Made by a program: the position numbers and the translations under genes | Part shown: positions 34,492-44,088 of the stretch, piece after piece | Layout of the letters: the number at the start of each line of letters is the position of its first letter | Position numbering within the stretch: position 1 is the stretch's first letter | Assembly: GCA_041940025.1 (NCBI GenBank) | Contig: JBGTSY010000003.1 | Coordinates: forward strand, 62,001-126,000 | Length of the DNA stretch: 64,000 bases | Reading direction: 5' to 3' | From: UBA5859 sp041940025 | GTDB taxonomy: Bacteria > Pseudomonadota > Gammaproteobacteria > UBA5859 | The notes under the pieces: generated by a model | What the model saw: the letters and a program-made list of their open reading frames with translations, nothing else | What the model was told of the DNA's origin: nothing | The model's database searches: none

Positions 34492-37221
34492 TTAGCTTAT
34501 TTGGCCGTGACACTGTTTATATTTTTTTCCACTGCCACATGGGCAAGGCTCATTCCGTCCCACTTTTCTGTCGGTGCGCACATAGGGACGGTGCTGATCA
34601 CCTGTGTCAGAGTCATCGCCTGAGGCTGTTGCCATCGCTTCTGCTTCGGCCATCGCACTCTGTTCGGCATGACGAAATTGCATCTCTTGTTCTCGGCGTC
34701 TTTGAATTTCGCTTTCCTGCTGTTCCAATTCGTCTTTGCTTTGCACCTGCACCTTACTAATGATTGAAATCACTTCGAAGCGCATGTTGTCTAATAAATT
34801 CTGGAACAGCTCAAAGGCTTCCCGTTTATATTCCTGTTTCGGATTTTTTTGCGCATAACCGCGAAAATGAATGCCCTGTCTTAAATGGTCTAGCATGGCC
34901 AGATGTTCTTTCCAGGATTTATCTAAAACCTGTAACATCATGTGACGTTCAAAATCCCGCATCACGGCACTGGTCGCGCGCGCTTCTTTTTCCCGATATA
35001 GGTTTTCTAACTGTTCTACGATTTTCCTTTTAAGTGCCTCTTCATCTAGAGAGTCGTCCTCATCTAACCAAGTTTGCAGTGGCAGATCCGTACCGAACTC
35101 CTCAGTGAGTGCAGTCTGTAATCCCTCAAGATCCCATTGCTCTTCCATACTTTGAGGGGGAATATACCTGTCACTAAATGTATTCACTACCTCAATTCTC
35201 ATCTCTTCAATGGCTTCTGAAATATCTTGCATCTGCAAGAGATCATCCCGTTGTTCGTATATCACCTTTCGTTGTTCATTGGAGACATCGTCATATTCTA
35301 ATAGTTGTTTGCGAATATCAAAGTTTCGACCTTCCACTTTACGTTGCGCGTTCTCTATGGCTTTAGTGACCCAAGGATGCTCAATTGCTTCGCCTTCCTC
35401 CATACCTAATCGTTGCATGAGACCCGAGACACGTTCGGAGGCAAAAATGCGCATTAAGTTATCTTCCAGCGACACGAAGAACCTGGAGGATCCGGGATCC
35501 CCCTGGCGTCCCGAGCGACCACGAAGTTGGTTGTCTACTCTGCGACTTTCATGTCTTTCTGATCCAATAACGTGCAATCCTCCAGCGTGCAACACTTCAT
35601 CATGACGTTTTTGCCATGCTTGTTTGACCGCCGCTTGCTGTACTTCGTCATTGGGATCCGTATGAGCCAAATCGGCTTCCAAACTACCCCCAAGCACGAT
35701 ATCCGTGCCTCGGCCGGCCATGTTGGTGGCAATGGTGACATGCCCGGGACGGCCTGCTTGGGCAATGATCTCCGCTTCTTTATCATGAAACTTAGCGTTC
35801 AATACTTGGTGCTCAATTTTTTCCTGTGTGAGCTTCTTATGCAACAATTCAGACGAGTCAATCGAAGCCGTGCCCACTAATACAGGCTGGCCCTTTTTCA
35901 CTCGTTCTTTAATGTCTTCGACAATGCACTCATATTTTTCTTTGGCGCTGAGCAAAACGAGATCTGGCAGATCTTCTCTCACCATCTCTTTATGGGTGGG
36001 GATCACCACTACCTCTAAGTCGTAAATCTGCTGAAACTCAAATGCCTCCGTATCCGCCGTTCCCGTCATACCAGAAAGCTTGTTATACATGCGGAAGTAA
36101 TTCTGAAAAGTAATCGCCGCTAAAGTTTGATTTTCTTGTTGAATAGCGACCCCTTCCTTCGCTTCCACCGCTTGATGCAAGCCTTCAGACCAACGTCTAC
36201 CTGGCATCGTTCGTCCGGTGAATTCATCCACTATCACCACTTTGCCGTTTCGCACTATGTAGTCCACGTTTTTCTGAAACAACGTATGTGCACGCAACGC
36301 CGCATTTAAATGGTGTAACAGCAAAACATTTTCGGCTCCATACAGACTTTCATCGGACGCCATAATGCCGGCGTCTATGAGCAACTGCTCCACATGTTCA
36401 TGACCTTGTTCACTCAAAAACACTTGACGAGCTTTTTCATCGACAAAAAAATCGCCTTCCGATGCTTCATCCGCTTGCGCCGACAGCTTGGGCACGATGC
36501 CGTTGAGCTGTTTGTATAGTTCAGAGCTGTCTTCAGCTGGACCGGAAATAATCAACGGGGTTCTGGCTTCATCGATGAGGATAGAATCCACTTCATCCAC
36601 AATGGCAAAGTTCAACTGCCTTTGCATTTTTTGCTCGAGTGAAAAAGCCATATTGTCACGCAAATAATCGAATCCAAATTCGTTATTGGTGCCATAAATC
36701 ACGTCTGATGCGTAAGCCGCGCGTTTTTCCTCTGCCTCCATTCCGCCGAAAATGACGCCCACACTCAATCCGAGAAACTCGTAAATCTTGCCCATCCATT
36801 CTGCATCTCTTCTCGCCAAATAATCATTGACTGTGATCACATGCACACCTTCACCACCTAAGGCATTGAGGTATGCCGGAAGAGTGGCGACGAGCGTTTT
36901 ACCTTCCCCTGTTCTCATTTCTGCAATATTGCCTTCGTGTAATACCATGCCACCCAAAAGTTGTTCGTCGAAATGGCGCATATTTAATACACGTTTTCCG
37001 GCTTCCCGTACCACCGCAAAAGCCTGCACCAACAACTCGTCTAAAGTTTCGCCCTGCTTCACTCGCGACTGAAACTCTTCGGTCTTGGCACGCAATGCTT
37101 CATCGGTAAGGGCCTCGATTTCTGCTTCGAGCGCATTGATAAGCGTCACCTGTTTTTGCAGTCGTTTAACGGTGCGACTGTTTCTCGACCCAAACACTTT
37201 AGTAAATACTTTGGCAAACAT
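34492..37221 (-). CDS. secA: Preprotein translocase ATPase SecA
   Basis: SecA drives proteins through SecYEG by ATP hydrolysis. The 909-residue product has the DEAD-motor Walker A MRTGEGKTL (near 102-110), VDEVDSILIDEARTPLIISG, MAGRGTDIVLGG and the SecB-binding zinc tail CPCGSGKKYKQCH at the C-terminus. Length and motif order are normal. It is followed by argJ, and an M23 peptidase gene lies upstream. Confidence 0.97.
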   Translation of the reverse strand: MFAKVFTKVFGSRNSRTVKRLQKQVTLINALEAEIEALTDEALRAKTEEFQSRVKQGETLDELLVQAFAVVREAGKRVLNMRHFDEQLLGGMVLHEGNIAEMRTGEGKTLVATLPAYLNALGGEGVHVITVNDYLARRDAEWMGKIYEFLGLSVGVIFGGMEAEEKRAAYASDVIYGTNNEFGFDYLRDNMAFSLEQKMQRQLNFAIVDEVDSILIDEARTPLIISGPAEDSSELYKQLNGIVPKLSAQADEASEGDFFVDEKARQVFLSEQGHEHVEQLLIDAGIMASDESLYGAENVLLLHHLNAALRAHTLFQKNVDYIVRNGKVVIVDEFTGRTMPGRRWSEGLHQAVEAKEGVAIQQENQTLAAITFQNYFRMYNKLSGMTGTADTEAFEFQQIYDLEVVVIPTHKEMVREDLPDLVLLSAKEKYECIVEDIKERVKKGQPVLVGTASIDSSELLHKKLTQEKIEHQVLNAKFHDKEAEIIAQAGRPGHVTIATNMAGRGTDIVLGGSLEADLAHTDPNDEVQQAAVKQAWQKRHDEVLHAGGLHVIGSERHESRRVDNQLRGRSGRQGDPGSSRFFVSLEDNLMRIFASERVSGLMQRLGMEEGEAIEHPWVTKAIENAQRKVEGRNFDIRKQLLEYDDVSNEQRKVIYEQRDDLLQMQDISEAIEEMRIEVVNTFSDRYIPPQSMEEQWDLEGLQTALTEEFGTDLPLQTWLDEDDSLDEEALKRKIVEQLENLYREKEARATSAVMRDFERHMMLQVLDKSWKEHLAMLDHLRQGIHFRGYAQKNPKQEYKREAFELFQNLLDNMRFEVISIISKVQVQSKDELEQQESEIQRRREQEMQFRHAEQSAMAEAEAMATASGDDSDTGDQHRPYVRTDRKVGRNEPCPCGSGKKYKQCHGQIS

Positions 37222-37310
37222 TGCTGACGAAACCCCTATTCGGAACAGATAAGCAGGAAAAATTTTAAGCGCGATTGTACCTTGATGCGGGTAGGCTCAC
37301 CATTACTCTT

Positions 37311-38204
37311 CTACCCTCGGCGACCACGCACGTATCGCATCGGATTAATATGTTTTCCGTGTTCAAAGACTTCAAAGTGTACGTGAGGGCCAGTGGAACG
37401 ACCTGAGGAACCCATTTTGGCGACTATTTGACCTTTTTCAACTAGATCACCCACCCTAACAATTAATGATTTATTGTGACCATAGCGGGTGACAAATCCA
37501 TTCCCATGAGTGATCTCCACTAAGTTGCCGTATGCATATCGCTTGCCCGCCCAAGTGACCAATCCGCCCGCCACCGCCACCACTGGGCTATTCTCTTTGC
37601 CGGCAAAATCGATTCCTTTGTGGAATTCCCGTCGTCCATGAAAGGGATCGTTTCGGTATCCATATCGAGATGAAATCCAGCCCTTCTGAATGGGCCAGCC
37701 GCTGATTCGGCGATCCTGTCGCCATTTCTGTTCCAGCAAAAGGTTGGTTAACACGCCTATGCGTTGGTCCATTTGGGTTGTCCGAGTCTGTAATTCATCG
37801 ACTCCTGATCGCACCACTGCCCAGTCCACCTCATCATCTTGTGCTAAAGTGTTGGATAACCTCTTTGAAGAGGAGAGCGAAAACTCCGGATCCGAGGCCC
37901 CCAGCATTTTCACAAGCCGATTGGCGATGGCCTCGATACGAATGATACGCGCCTCCAATTTTGCCAACTGCTCAATGAGCAGACCATTGTGAGCGTAGCG
38001 CTCGCTTTGTTGCATCGGCTCCGGATCCGCGATCACTACCGTGGGCAGCTGTGGCGATCTCTGGGTGGCCAGCCAATACCCCATACTCATCAGACCGAGA
38101 GGAAACAACAATCCAACTATCAGCACGAGCAACCACTTCACCTTTGTGGCAAGGTGAAATGTTCGAGGTGCAGCACCCCGTCGTGGAATTAACACAATCT
38201 TCAT
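37311..38204 (-). CDS. M23 family (LytM-type) metallopeptidase
   Basis: A membrane-anchored endopeptidase of 297 residues. It has a short basic cytoplasmic N-terminus, a transmembrane helix (about 24-46), a helical coiled-coil region (about 75-160) and a LytM domain with the zinc ligands H195 and D199 (EFHKGIDFAG), H243 (YGHNKS), and H274 and H276 (GPHVHFE). Since H-x3-D and HxH are both intact, it should be catalytically active against peptidoglycan crosslinks, unlike EnvC/NlpD-type activators. It lies between dciA (divergent) and secA, as in Pseudomonas. Confidence 0.9.
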   Translation of the reverse strand: MKIVLIPRRGAAPRTFHLATKVKWLLVLIVGLLFPLGLMSMGYWLATQRSPQLPTVVIADPEPMQQSERYAHNGLLIEQLAKLEARIIRIEAIANRLVKMLGASDPEFSLSSSKRLSNTLAQDDEVDWAVVRSGVDELQTRTTQMDQRIGVLTNLLLEQKWRQDRRISGWPIQKGWISSRYGYRNDPFHGRREFHKGIDFAGKENSPVVAVAGGLVTWAGKRYAYGNLVEITHGNGFVTRYGHNKSLIVRVGDLVEKGQIVAKMGSSGRSTGPHVHFEVFEHGKHINPMRYVRGRRG

Positions 38205-38682
38205 GATCAGTACCCTTTACGCGCGCAGGGAGATCAAGCTAAAGTCATTACCGGCGCAACTTACAGGAAAGCGACAATTGAACACAAAATTGAGCCCAAT
38301 CAAAGAGATATTAGGCAAAAAAAATGCCACCCTTGGTACGCTAGTGGCGCAAGCAAACAGCCATCTGCAATTGGAGAAGCAACTGGCCAGACACTTGTCA
38401 CCCCAGCTCTATTCACACGTGAAAATCGCCAAATGGCGAGATGGGGAATTAGTCCTGAGTATGCCGCAGGGCAGTTTATTCACTCGTACGCGTTATTTAT
38501 TACCCGATCTAGAGAATCAACTTAGACAGGATCCAATTTTTAAACACTTAAAGAAGATACGACTGATCGCCGAAGTTCCCCAGCGACGCCCAACAGCTCA
38601 AAAGCGGGCATCACATTCCTTGGACACTAAACATCATCTTCAGGCACTTCGCAGCGCACTTCGCGATATTAAAGAAAATTAA
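38203..38682 (+). CDS. dciA: DciA family protein (DUF721)
   Basis: DciA is the ancestral loader or operator of the replicative helicase DnaB in bacteria lacking DnaC. The core ATLGTLVAQANSHLQLEKQL...YSHVKIAKWRDGELVLSMPQGSLFTRTRY matches the DUF721/KH-like domain. The ATG at 38203 overlaps the divergent peptidase start codon. An alternative TTG at 38278 has AGGAAA 8 bp upstream and gives MNTKLSPIKEI, which is closer to the usual family N-terminus. It ends convergently with lpxC. Confidence 0.82.
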   Translation: MISTLYARREIKLKSLPAQLTGKRQLNTKLSPIKEILGKKNATLGTLVAQANSHLQLEKQLARHLSPQLYSHVKIAKWRDGELVLSMPQGSLFTRTRYLLPDLENQLRQDPIFKHLKKIRLIAEVPQRRPTAQKRASHSLDTKHHLQALRSALRDIKEN

Positions 38683-38706
38683 TGCTGTGCTAGATCTTCT
38701 TCAATC

Positions 38707-38734
38707 TCGCTGACGCATTAATTTAAGTCAGCGA
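38707..38734. terminator. Hairpin between convergent dciA and lpxC
   Basis: An 8-bp perfect inverted repeat (TCGCTGAC and GTCAGCGA) with a 12-nt loop spans the lpxC stop codon and follows dciA by 24 bp. Its place between convergent genes suggests a shared transcription end, but no T-tract follows on either strand, so a canonical intrinsic terminator is not shown. Confidence 0.4.
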
Positions 38735-39639
38735 ACGAATTGTGGGCGAGTAAAAGAGATAGGTGACTCAGATCCCTGTTCGAAGGTGACCTGCTCCCAT
38801 GCATCAGGCTGCTTAATCAAGCTTCTCAACAGTAAATTGTTTAATGCATGACCGGACTTATATCCGCTAAAGGCACCAATCAGGTTGGAACCCAATAGAT
38901 AGAGATCGCCAATGGCATCTAAAATTTTATGGCGCACAAACTCATCGCCATAACGAAGTCCTTCTTCATTCAAGACTCGATATTCATCTACCACAATGGC
39001 ATTGTCCAGACTACCGCCCAAAGCAAGATTTTGTGCCCGCAGTTTTTCAATATCACCCATAAAACCGAAGGTTCGAGCACGACTCACTTCTCGCACAAAG
39101 GAGGTACTGGAAAAATCGATAGTGGCCGCTTGCGCGGTATTCTTGAAAGCAGGATGATCAAAATCGATTACGAATGAGACCTTAAACCCATCAAAGGGTT
39201 CAAAACGAGCCCACTTTTCACCATCTTGAACTTTCACGGCTTTCTTAATGCGAATAAACCGTTTAGGGGCATTCTGTTCCTCAATGCCAGCCGATTGCAG
39301 CAGAAACACAAACGGTCCGGCACTGCCATCCATAATCGGCACCTCAGACGCACTGACATCGATAAACAAATTATCAATGCCCAATCCTGCTATTGCCGAT
39401 AATAGATGTTCCACAGTGGAGATGCGATAACCGTCCTTTTCTAACGAGGTAGATAAGGTCGTTTCACCCACATATTCCGCCAAGGCTGGAATATCCACGG
39501 GCGTGTCGAGATCGGAGCGAGTAAAGACGATTCCAGTATTCGCAGGAGCAGGTTTTAAAGTTAATAAGACCTTTTCACCGGTGTGTAAGCCGACACCGGT
39601 AGCACGAATAATGTTTTTGAGTGTGCGCTGTTTAATCAT
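38728..39639 (-). CDS. lpxC: UDP-3-O-acyl-N-acetylglucosamine deacetylase
   Basis: LpxC is the committed zinc deacetylase of lipid A synthesis. The 303-residue product has the zinc ligands H78, H237 and D241, the catalytic E77 (STVEHLLSA) and H264 (KSGHALN), each one position below E. coli numbering. It lies after ftsZ, separated by 202 bp that contain a striking palindrome. LpxC here implies a lipid A-bearing outer membrane. Confidence 0.97.
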   Translation of the reverse strand: MIKQRTLKNIIRATGVGLHTGEKVLLTLKPAPANTGIVFTRSDLDTPVDIPALAEYVGETTLSTSLEKDGYRISTVEHLLSAIAGLGIDNLFIDVSASEVPIMDGSAGPFVFLLQSAGIEEQNAPKRFIRIKKAVKVQDGEKWARFEPFDGFKVSFVIDFDHPAFKNTAQAATIDFSSTSFVREVSRARTFGFMGDIEKLRAQNLALGGSLDNAIVVDEYRVLNEEGLRYGDEFVRHKILDAIGDLYLLGSNLIGAFSGYKSGHALNNLLLRSLIKQPDAWEQVTFEQGSESPISFTRPQFVR

Positions 39640-39777
39640 TGACTTTCCAGGCGTTTCCTACGCAGTAGATTGGCTGCGATAATGGTGAATTCCATTCGCC
39701 GATGGATCCTGCTATCGGCTGGTTGTGGCGAATAATGACATTTTACCAACCAAGTTGCAAATTTGTTTATCGCGCCA

Positions 39778-39808
39778 GTCTATTTGCACTATAATAGTGC
39801 AAATAGAC
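39778..39808. repeat. 31-bp perfect palindrome downstream of ftsZ
   Basis: Arms of 15 bp (beginning GTCTATTTGCAC) are perfect reverse complements around a single central base, 33 bp downstream of the ftsZ stop and about 140 bp upstream of lpxC. As RNA it would fold into a long, mostly A-U stem. No T-tract follows in the direction of ftsZ transcription, so it is not a standard intrinsic terminator. It may be an mRNA-end or stability hairpin, an attenuator ahead of lpxC, or a protein-binding operator. Confidence 0.85.
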
Positions 39809-39841
39809 CCACTCAAATTGATTTTTCAATCTAAATAGTGA

Positions 39842-40981
39842 TTAATCCGCTTGTCTCCTTAAGAATGCCGGGATATCCAGGTAATCCAGATCATCAGTTT
39901 GTGTGTCCCGTACCACATCTTCCCCTACTGCTCTATTTCGAATCACTGTTGGTTTTTCTAGCATTTGATAATCTGGTGTGCCATCTGCGCGTCGTTTGTG
40001 AACTAATTTCACAGGCTTATCACGGCTGGCGCCCAAACCAGTGGCCACCACGGTTACCCGTAGCTCATCGGTCAAATCGGGATCGATTACCGTGCCCACC
40101 ACCACTGTGGCATTTTCCGAAGCAAAATCCTTCACCGTATTACCCACTTCTTCAAATTCGCCAATCTGTAGATCCATTCCTGCTGTGACATTCACCAGGA
40201 TCCCTTGCGCGCCGGAGAGATTCACATCTTCTAACAGTGGCGATCTCACCGCTGACTCGGCTGCTTCACGAGCCCGCTCCGGACCGCAAGCGTACCCCGT
40301 CCCCATCATCGCCATACCCATTTCCGCCATCACCGTGCGCACATCCGCAAAGTCTACATTGATTAAGCCGGGTCGGGTGATCAGCTCTGATATGCCCTGT
40401 ACCGCACCTAGCAAAACATTGTTCGCTTCTTTAAAGGCTTCCAATAGGCTCACATCTTTGCCCAACACCGATAACAGCTTTTCGTTTGGAATGGTGATTA
40501 AAGAGTCCACATGTTGACTTAATTCATCGATACCCTGTTCTGCTAATAAAAACCGCTTTCTGCCTTCAAAAGGGAAAGGTTTGGTCACCACCGCAACGGT
40601 CAACGCCCCTAACTCTTTCGCAGCAGAGGCCACCACCGGCGCAGCACCCGTGCCCGTACCGCCTCCCATACCGGCAGTGATGAAGACCATATCTGCACCA
40701 TCCAGCACTTCACACAAGCGTTCTCTATCTTCCATGGCGGCTTGGCGACCGATGTCAGGATTGGCGCCTGCACCTAGCCCCCGAGTCACATTGCTACCCA
40801 TTTGTAAAATGATATCCGATCTCTTGTCCTTTAACGCTTGCGCGTCGGTGTTGGCGCAAATAAAACTCACGCCTTCCAAGTTCCCTGCCACCATATGTTC
40901 TACCGCGTTGCCGCCACCGCCACCGACGCCAATCACCTTAATCACTGCATTTTGAGTGTATGAGTCCATTAGTTCGAACAT
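39842..40981 (-). CDS. ftsZ: Cell division GTPase FtsZ
   Basis: FtsZ is the tubulin-like GTPase that forms the Z ring. The 379-residue product has the GTP-binding signature GGGTGTG at 106-112, the T7-loop segment NVDFADVRTVM, and the C-terminal peptide LDYLDIPAFLRR that contacts FtsA, ZipA and ZapD (the last is encoded 8 kb away). It is the last gene of the dcw cluster before lpxC, 58 bp after ftsA. Confidence 0.97.
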   Translation of the reverse strand: MFELMDSYTQNAVIKVIGVGGGGGNAVEHMVAGNLEGVSFICANTDAQALKDKRSDIILQMGSNVTRGLGAGANPDIGRQAAMEDRERLCEVLDGADMVFITAGMGGGTGTGAAPVVASAAKELGALTVAVVTKPFPFEGRKRFLLAEQGIDELSQHVDSLITIPNEKLLSVLGKDVSLLEAFKEANNVLLGAVQGISELITRPGLINVDFADVRTVMAEMGMAMMGTGYACGPERAREAAESAVRSPLLEDVNLSGAQGILVNVTAGMDLQIGEFEEVGNTVKDFASENATVVVGTVIDPDLTDELRVTVVATGLGASRDKPVKLVHKRRADGTPDYQMLEKPTVIRNRAVGEDVVRDTQTDDLDYLDIPAFLRRQAD

Positions 40982-41039
40982 TGATTTCTCCTTGAGTTGC
41001 CTTCCTACTTAATTAACACAGTTGCACCGCACAACTAAT

Positions 41040-42281
41040 TTAAAAATTACCCTTAAACCATCGTTTCATCCGCTCCAGTATGCTTTGAAATCCCCCCTCT
41101 AGTTTTGGTTCCACCATGCGGTAGTTCCGTTCCTGTTGATACCCGTACACAATCAATCCTACCCCCGTGGCATAGATTGGATTTTTCACGACATCTCCGA
41201 GCCCCATTAAATCTTCCGGCACCCCCAATCTCACCGGCATATGAAAGATCTCTTCCGCCAACTCAATCGCGCCTTCCACTTGTGAGCTGCCCCCAGTTAA
41301 GACGATGCCCGCAGCTATGAGATCTTCAAACCCACTACGTCTCAATTCAGCTTGTACCAAAGAGAAGAGTTCTTCGTAGCGCGGCTCCACTACATCCGAC
41401 AAAGTTTGACGGGACAACTGTCTGGCAGGTCTATCGCCAACGCTCGGAACCTCGATAGATTGGTTCACCGAGGCCAGCTGTTTCAGAGAGCAGGCGTGCT
41501 TGATTTTGATCTCTTCTGCAAATTGAGTGGGTGTGCGTAACGCTACCGCTATATCGTTAGTCACTTGATCGCCAGCAATCGGGATCACCGCAGTGTGGCG
41601 AATGGAGCCTTCCGTAAACACAGCGATATCGGTGGTGCCTCCACCAATATCTACCATGCAGACACCTAACTCTTTCTCGTCGTCAGTTAACACTGCGTAA
41701 CTAGATGCCAACTGTTCGAGAATCAGATCATCCACTTCCAAACCACATCGCCTGACACACTTGATTATGTTCTGTGCAGCGCTGGTGGCACCGGTGACCA
41801 TGTGTACTTTGGCTTCTAAACGCACACCGGACATGCCCACCGGCTCTTGTACGCCATCTTGGTTATCGATAATAAATTCCTGTGGTAAGACATGCAGGAT
41901 TTGCTGATCGGCTGGAATCGCTACTGCCCGGGCCGCATCGATCACACGCTCTACATCGCTGCTCGTGACTTCTTTGTCTCGTATGGCGACAATTCCATGT
42001 GAATTTAAGCTGCTGATGTGGCTACCGGCGATGCCCGCATAAACGGAATGTATTTGGCATCCAGCCATCAACTCCGCTTCTTCCACAGCACGCTGAATCG
42101 ATTGCACAGTGGAATCGATATTCACCACCACGCCTTTTTTCAATCCTCGCGAGGGATGTTTGCCGATCCCAATAATTTCAATTTCATGTTCAGGACTGAT
42201 TTCCGCCACCACAGCCACTACCTTGGAGGTGCCTATATCCAATCCAACAATAAGATTTTTTTTCTCAGCTCTTTTGTTCAT
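41040..42281 (-). CDS. ftsA: Cell division protein FtsA
   Basis: FtsA is the actin-like membrane tether of FtsZ. The 413-residue protein has the ATPase-fold blocks VGLDIGTSKV (13-22) and VDIGGGTTDIAVF (near 204-216), a 1C domain between them, and the C-terminal amphipathic membrane-targeting helix (SILERMKRWFKGNF). It overlaps ftsQ by 4 bp. Confidence 0.97.
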   Translation of the reverse strand: MNKRAEKKNLIVGLDIGTSKVVAVVAEISPEHEIEIIGIGKHPSRGLKKGVVVNIDSTVQSIQRAVEEAELMAGCQIHSVYAGIAGSHISSLNSHGIVAIRDKEVTSSDVERVIDAARAVAIPADQQILHVLPQEFIIDNQDGVQEPVGMSGVRLEAKVHMVTGATSAAQNIIKCVRRCGLEVDDLILEQLASSYAVLTDDEKELGVCMVDIGGGTTDIAVFTEGSIRHTAVIPIAGDQVTNDIAVALRTPTQFAEEIKIKHACSLKQLASVNQSIEVPSVGDRPARQLSRQTLSDVVEPRYEELFSLVQAELRRSGFEDLIAAGIVLTGGSSQVEGAIELAEEIFHMPVRLGVPEDLMGLGDVVKNPIYATGVGLIVYGYQQERNYRMVEPKLEGGFQSILERMKRWFKGNF

Positions 42282-43147
42282 TGGCTACTCCTAGTGACCG
42301 ACCCTTCACCCACTTCGGGACTCAATCGGCTACCACGCCGAACCGCCATACCATTGGGATAACGCATATCGATGCTGTCAATAGCCGTTTCCTCCTCGGC
42401 AACCAGATGAGGGTAAATACGAATAAAATTGTGAAAGCGTTTGCGCACCGACTCTGCGCCCAGTGTGACCTGCACACCGTTATCGAGCCACAATTCAAGT
42501 GAATGTCTATCATCCATTGTGAATCGATCAATCTTCAGCTGTAAGGCCGATAGTCGTTGGTTGAATTCTTGAAACATTAAATATATCGCCTGCGATTGGC
42601 TGGAAGGTCCACTTAATTTTGGTAACGCTAATCCTACGGGCACCTCATCGGGACTAAATACCCGCAGTTCGCGATCTAATAATTTTGTCTGTTGCCAATA
42701 GGCCACTGGTTTTCTCTCTAGTACCTGGATTGCCACCGTACCCGGCCATTTTCGCTTGATGCTCACACTGTCCACCCAAGGAATACTCTGTAATTTCTGA
42801 TGTATGTCACGAACATCTAAACTAAAAAAACTCACGGCTAACTCAGGTTGCAATACATGGCGTATTTGACTCCGTTGAAGATAGTGCCAGTCCCCTTCAA
42901 TTCGTACCAACTCAATGGGAAAGACGTTTGGATCTTTCAATGTCAACTGTAGCCAGATCAGTGTGCCAGCGACGACTCCAACCAAGATGATTTTACTGAT
43001 CCGCAGCACCCAATGTTTCCAAAACTCTCTCACCGACGCGAGACGTCTGTTTTCACGCGGCCAGTTCCAACGAGGTCCTCCAACGGGAATTCTATATTTC
43101 CCTGATTTTCGCCATCGATGATTTTTATCCAACGCGGTGACGCTCAA
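42278..43147 (-). CDS. ftsQ: Cell division protein FtsQ
   Basis: FtsQ is a bitopic scaffold of the FtsQLB divisome complex. The 289-residue protein has a long basic cytoplasmic N-terminus (1-48), one transmembrane helix (about 51-68), a POTRA domain starting at VFPIELVRIEGDWHYL, and a beta domain ending near VRKRFHNFIRIYP. It lies between ddl and ftsA with 4-bp overlaps on both sides. Confidence 0.93.
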   Translation of the reverse strand: MSVTALDKNHRWRKSGKYRIPVGGPRWNWPRENRRLASVREFWKHWVLRISKIILVGVVAGTLIWLQLTLKDPNVFPIELVRIEGDWHYLQRSQIRHVLQPELAVSFFSLDVRDIHQKLQSIPWVDSVSIKRKWPGTVAIQVLERKPVAYWQQTKLLDRELRVFSPDEVPVGLALPKLSGPSSQSQAIYLMFQEFNQRLSALQLKIDRFTMDDRHSLELWLDNGVQVTLGAESVRKRFHNFIRIYPHLVAEEETAIDSIDMRYPNGMAVRRGSRLSPEVGEGSVTRSSQ

Positions 43148-44088
43148 CGGTCCCTCCTCCCCACTGCACCCTTAGGAACGAAAGAAGTGGCCAAAACCTC
43201 AATCACCAGATCGTCAAATGAATAACCAGCGGCATTGGCGGCCATCGGCACCAAAGAATGGCTCGTCATACCCGGAATCGTGTTTACCTCAATCAGAAAA
43301 GGTTGTTGAGATTCGTCGAGGATAAAATCGACTCGCCCCCAACCTGATGCACCCAAACAACTAAAGGCTTGCAGAGATATCGCCTGTAACTGCTGCGCGA
43401 CCGCATCTGGCAACGATGCCGGACAATGGTATTGAGTGCTATCACTTTCATATTTAGCCTGATAGTCATAAAACTCCGACTCGGTTTCAATCTCTACCAG
43501 CGGCAAACATGCCTCATGTAAAACGGCACAGGTGACTTCACGTCCGGTTATCCATTGTTCTGCGATTACGGTGGTGTCATAAGCACATGCCTTTGCGTAG
43601 GCGGCAGGCAAGTCCTGCACTCGATTCACCCTAGAAATACCGACTGATGACCCCTCTGTAGCGGGTTTCACGGCTAAGGGCAACCCGAGGGAAGAAACCA
43701 AAGCAGTCCAATCACAGCCCGCTTCGATTAGTTGGAACTGCGGAGTATTCAATTCCTGTGCTTGCCAGAGTTGCTTACTTTTCATTTTGTCCATCGCTAA
43801 AGCAGAACCCAACACACCACTACCGGTGTAGGGTAAATTGATCGACTCTAACAGGCCCTGGATCACCCCATCTTCACCCCCCCGTCCATGGAGCACAATA
43901 AAAGCACGATCAAATTCTCCCTGTATCAGGGCTTGTGCCCACTCATCTGTATCTAGCGCACAAGCATTCACCTGCTGTTTTATCAATGAATCCAGCACGG
44001 CCCGTCCGCTTAATAGTGAAATGTCGCGCTCTGCTGAATCACCTCCCATCAGCACCGCTACTTTCCCAAACCGTGAGACATCAACCAT
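43144..44088 (-). CDS. ddl: D-alanine--D-alanine ligase
   Basis: This ATP-grasp enzyme joins two D-alanines for the peptidoglycan stem. The 314-residue product has KVAVLMGGDSAERDISL (9-25), HGRGGEDGVIQG (near 68-79), the ATP-binding KPATEGSSVGIS (near 142-153) and EVNTIPGMTSHSL near the C-terminus. It sits in the dcw cluster between murB and ftsQ, so it corresponds to the DdlB type. Confidence 0.96.
   Translation of the reverse strand: MVDVSRFGKVAVLMGGDSAERDISLLSGRAVLDSLIKQQVNACALDTDEWAQALIQGEFDRAFIVLHGRGGEDGVIQGLLESINLPYTGSGVLGSALAMDKMKSKQLWQAQELNTPQFQLIEAGCDWTALVSSLGLPLAVKPATEGSSVGISRVNRVQDLPAAYAKACAYDTTVIAEQWITGREVTCAVLHEACLPLVEIETESEFYDYQAKYESDSTQYHCPASLPDAVAQQLQAISLQAFSCLGASGWGRVDFILDESQQPFLIEVNTIPGMTSHSLVPMAANAAGYSFDDLVIEVLATSFVPKGAVGRRDR

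Noticed and set aside
39778..39808. Canonical Rho-independent terminator for ftsZ
   Set aside because: The palindrome is perfect but the stem is AT-rich and no T-tract follows in the direction of transcription; kept as a palindrome of unknown role.
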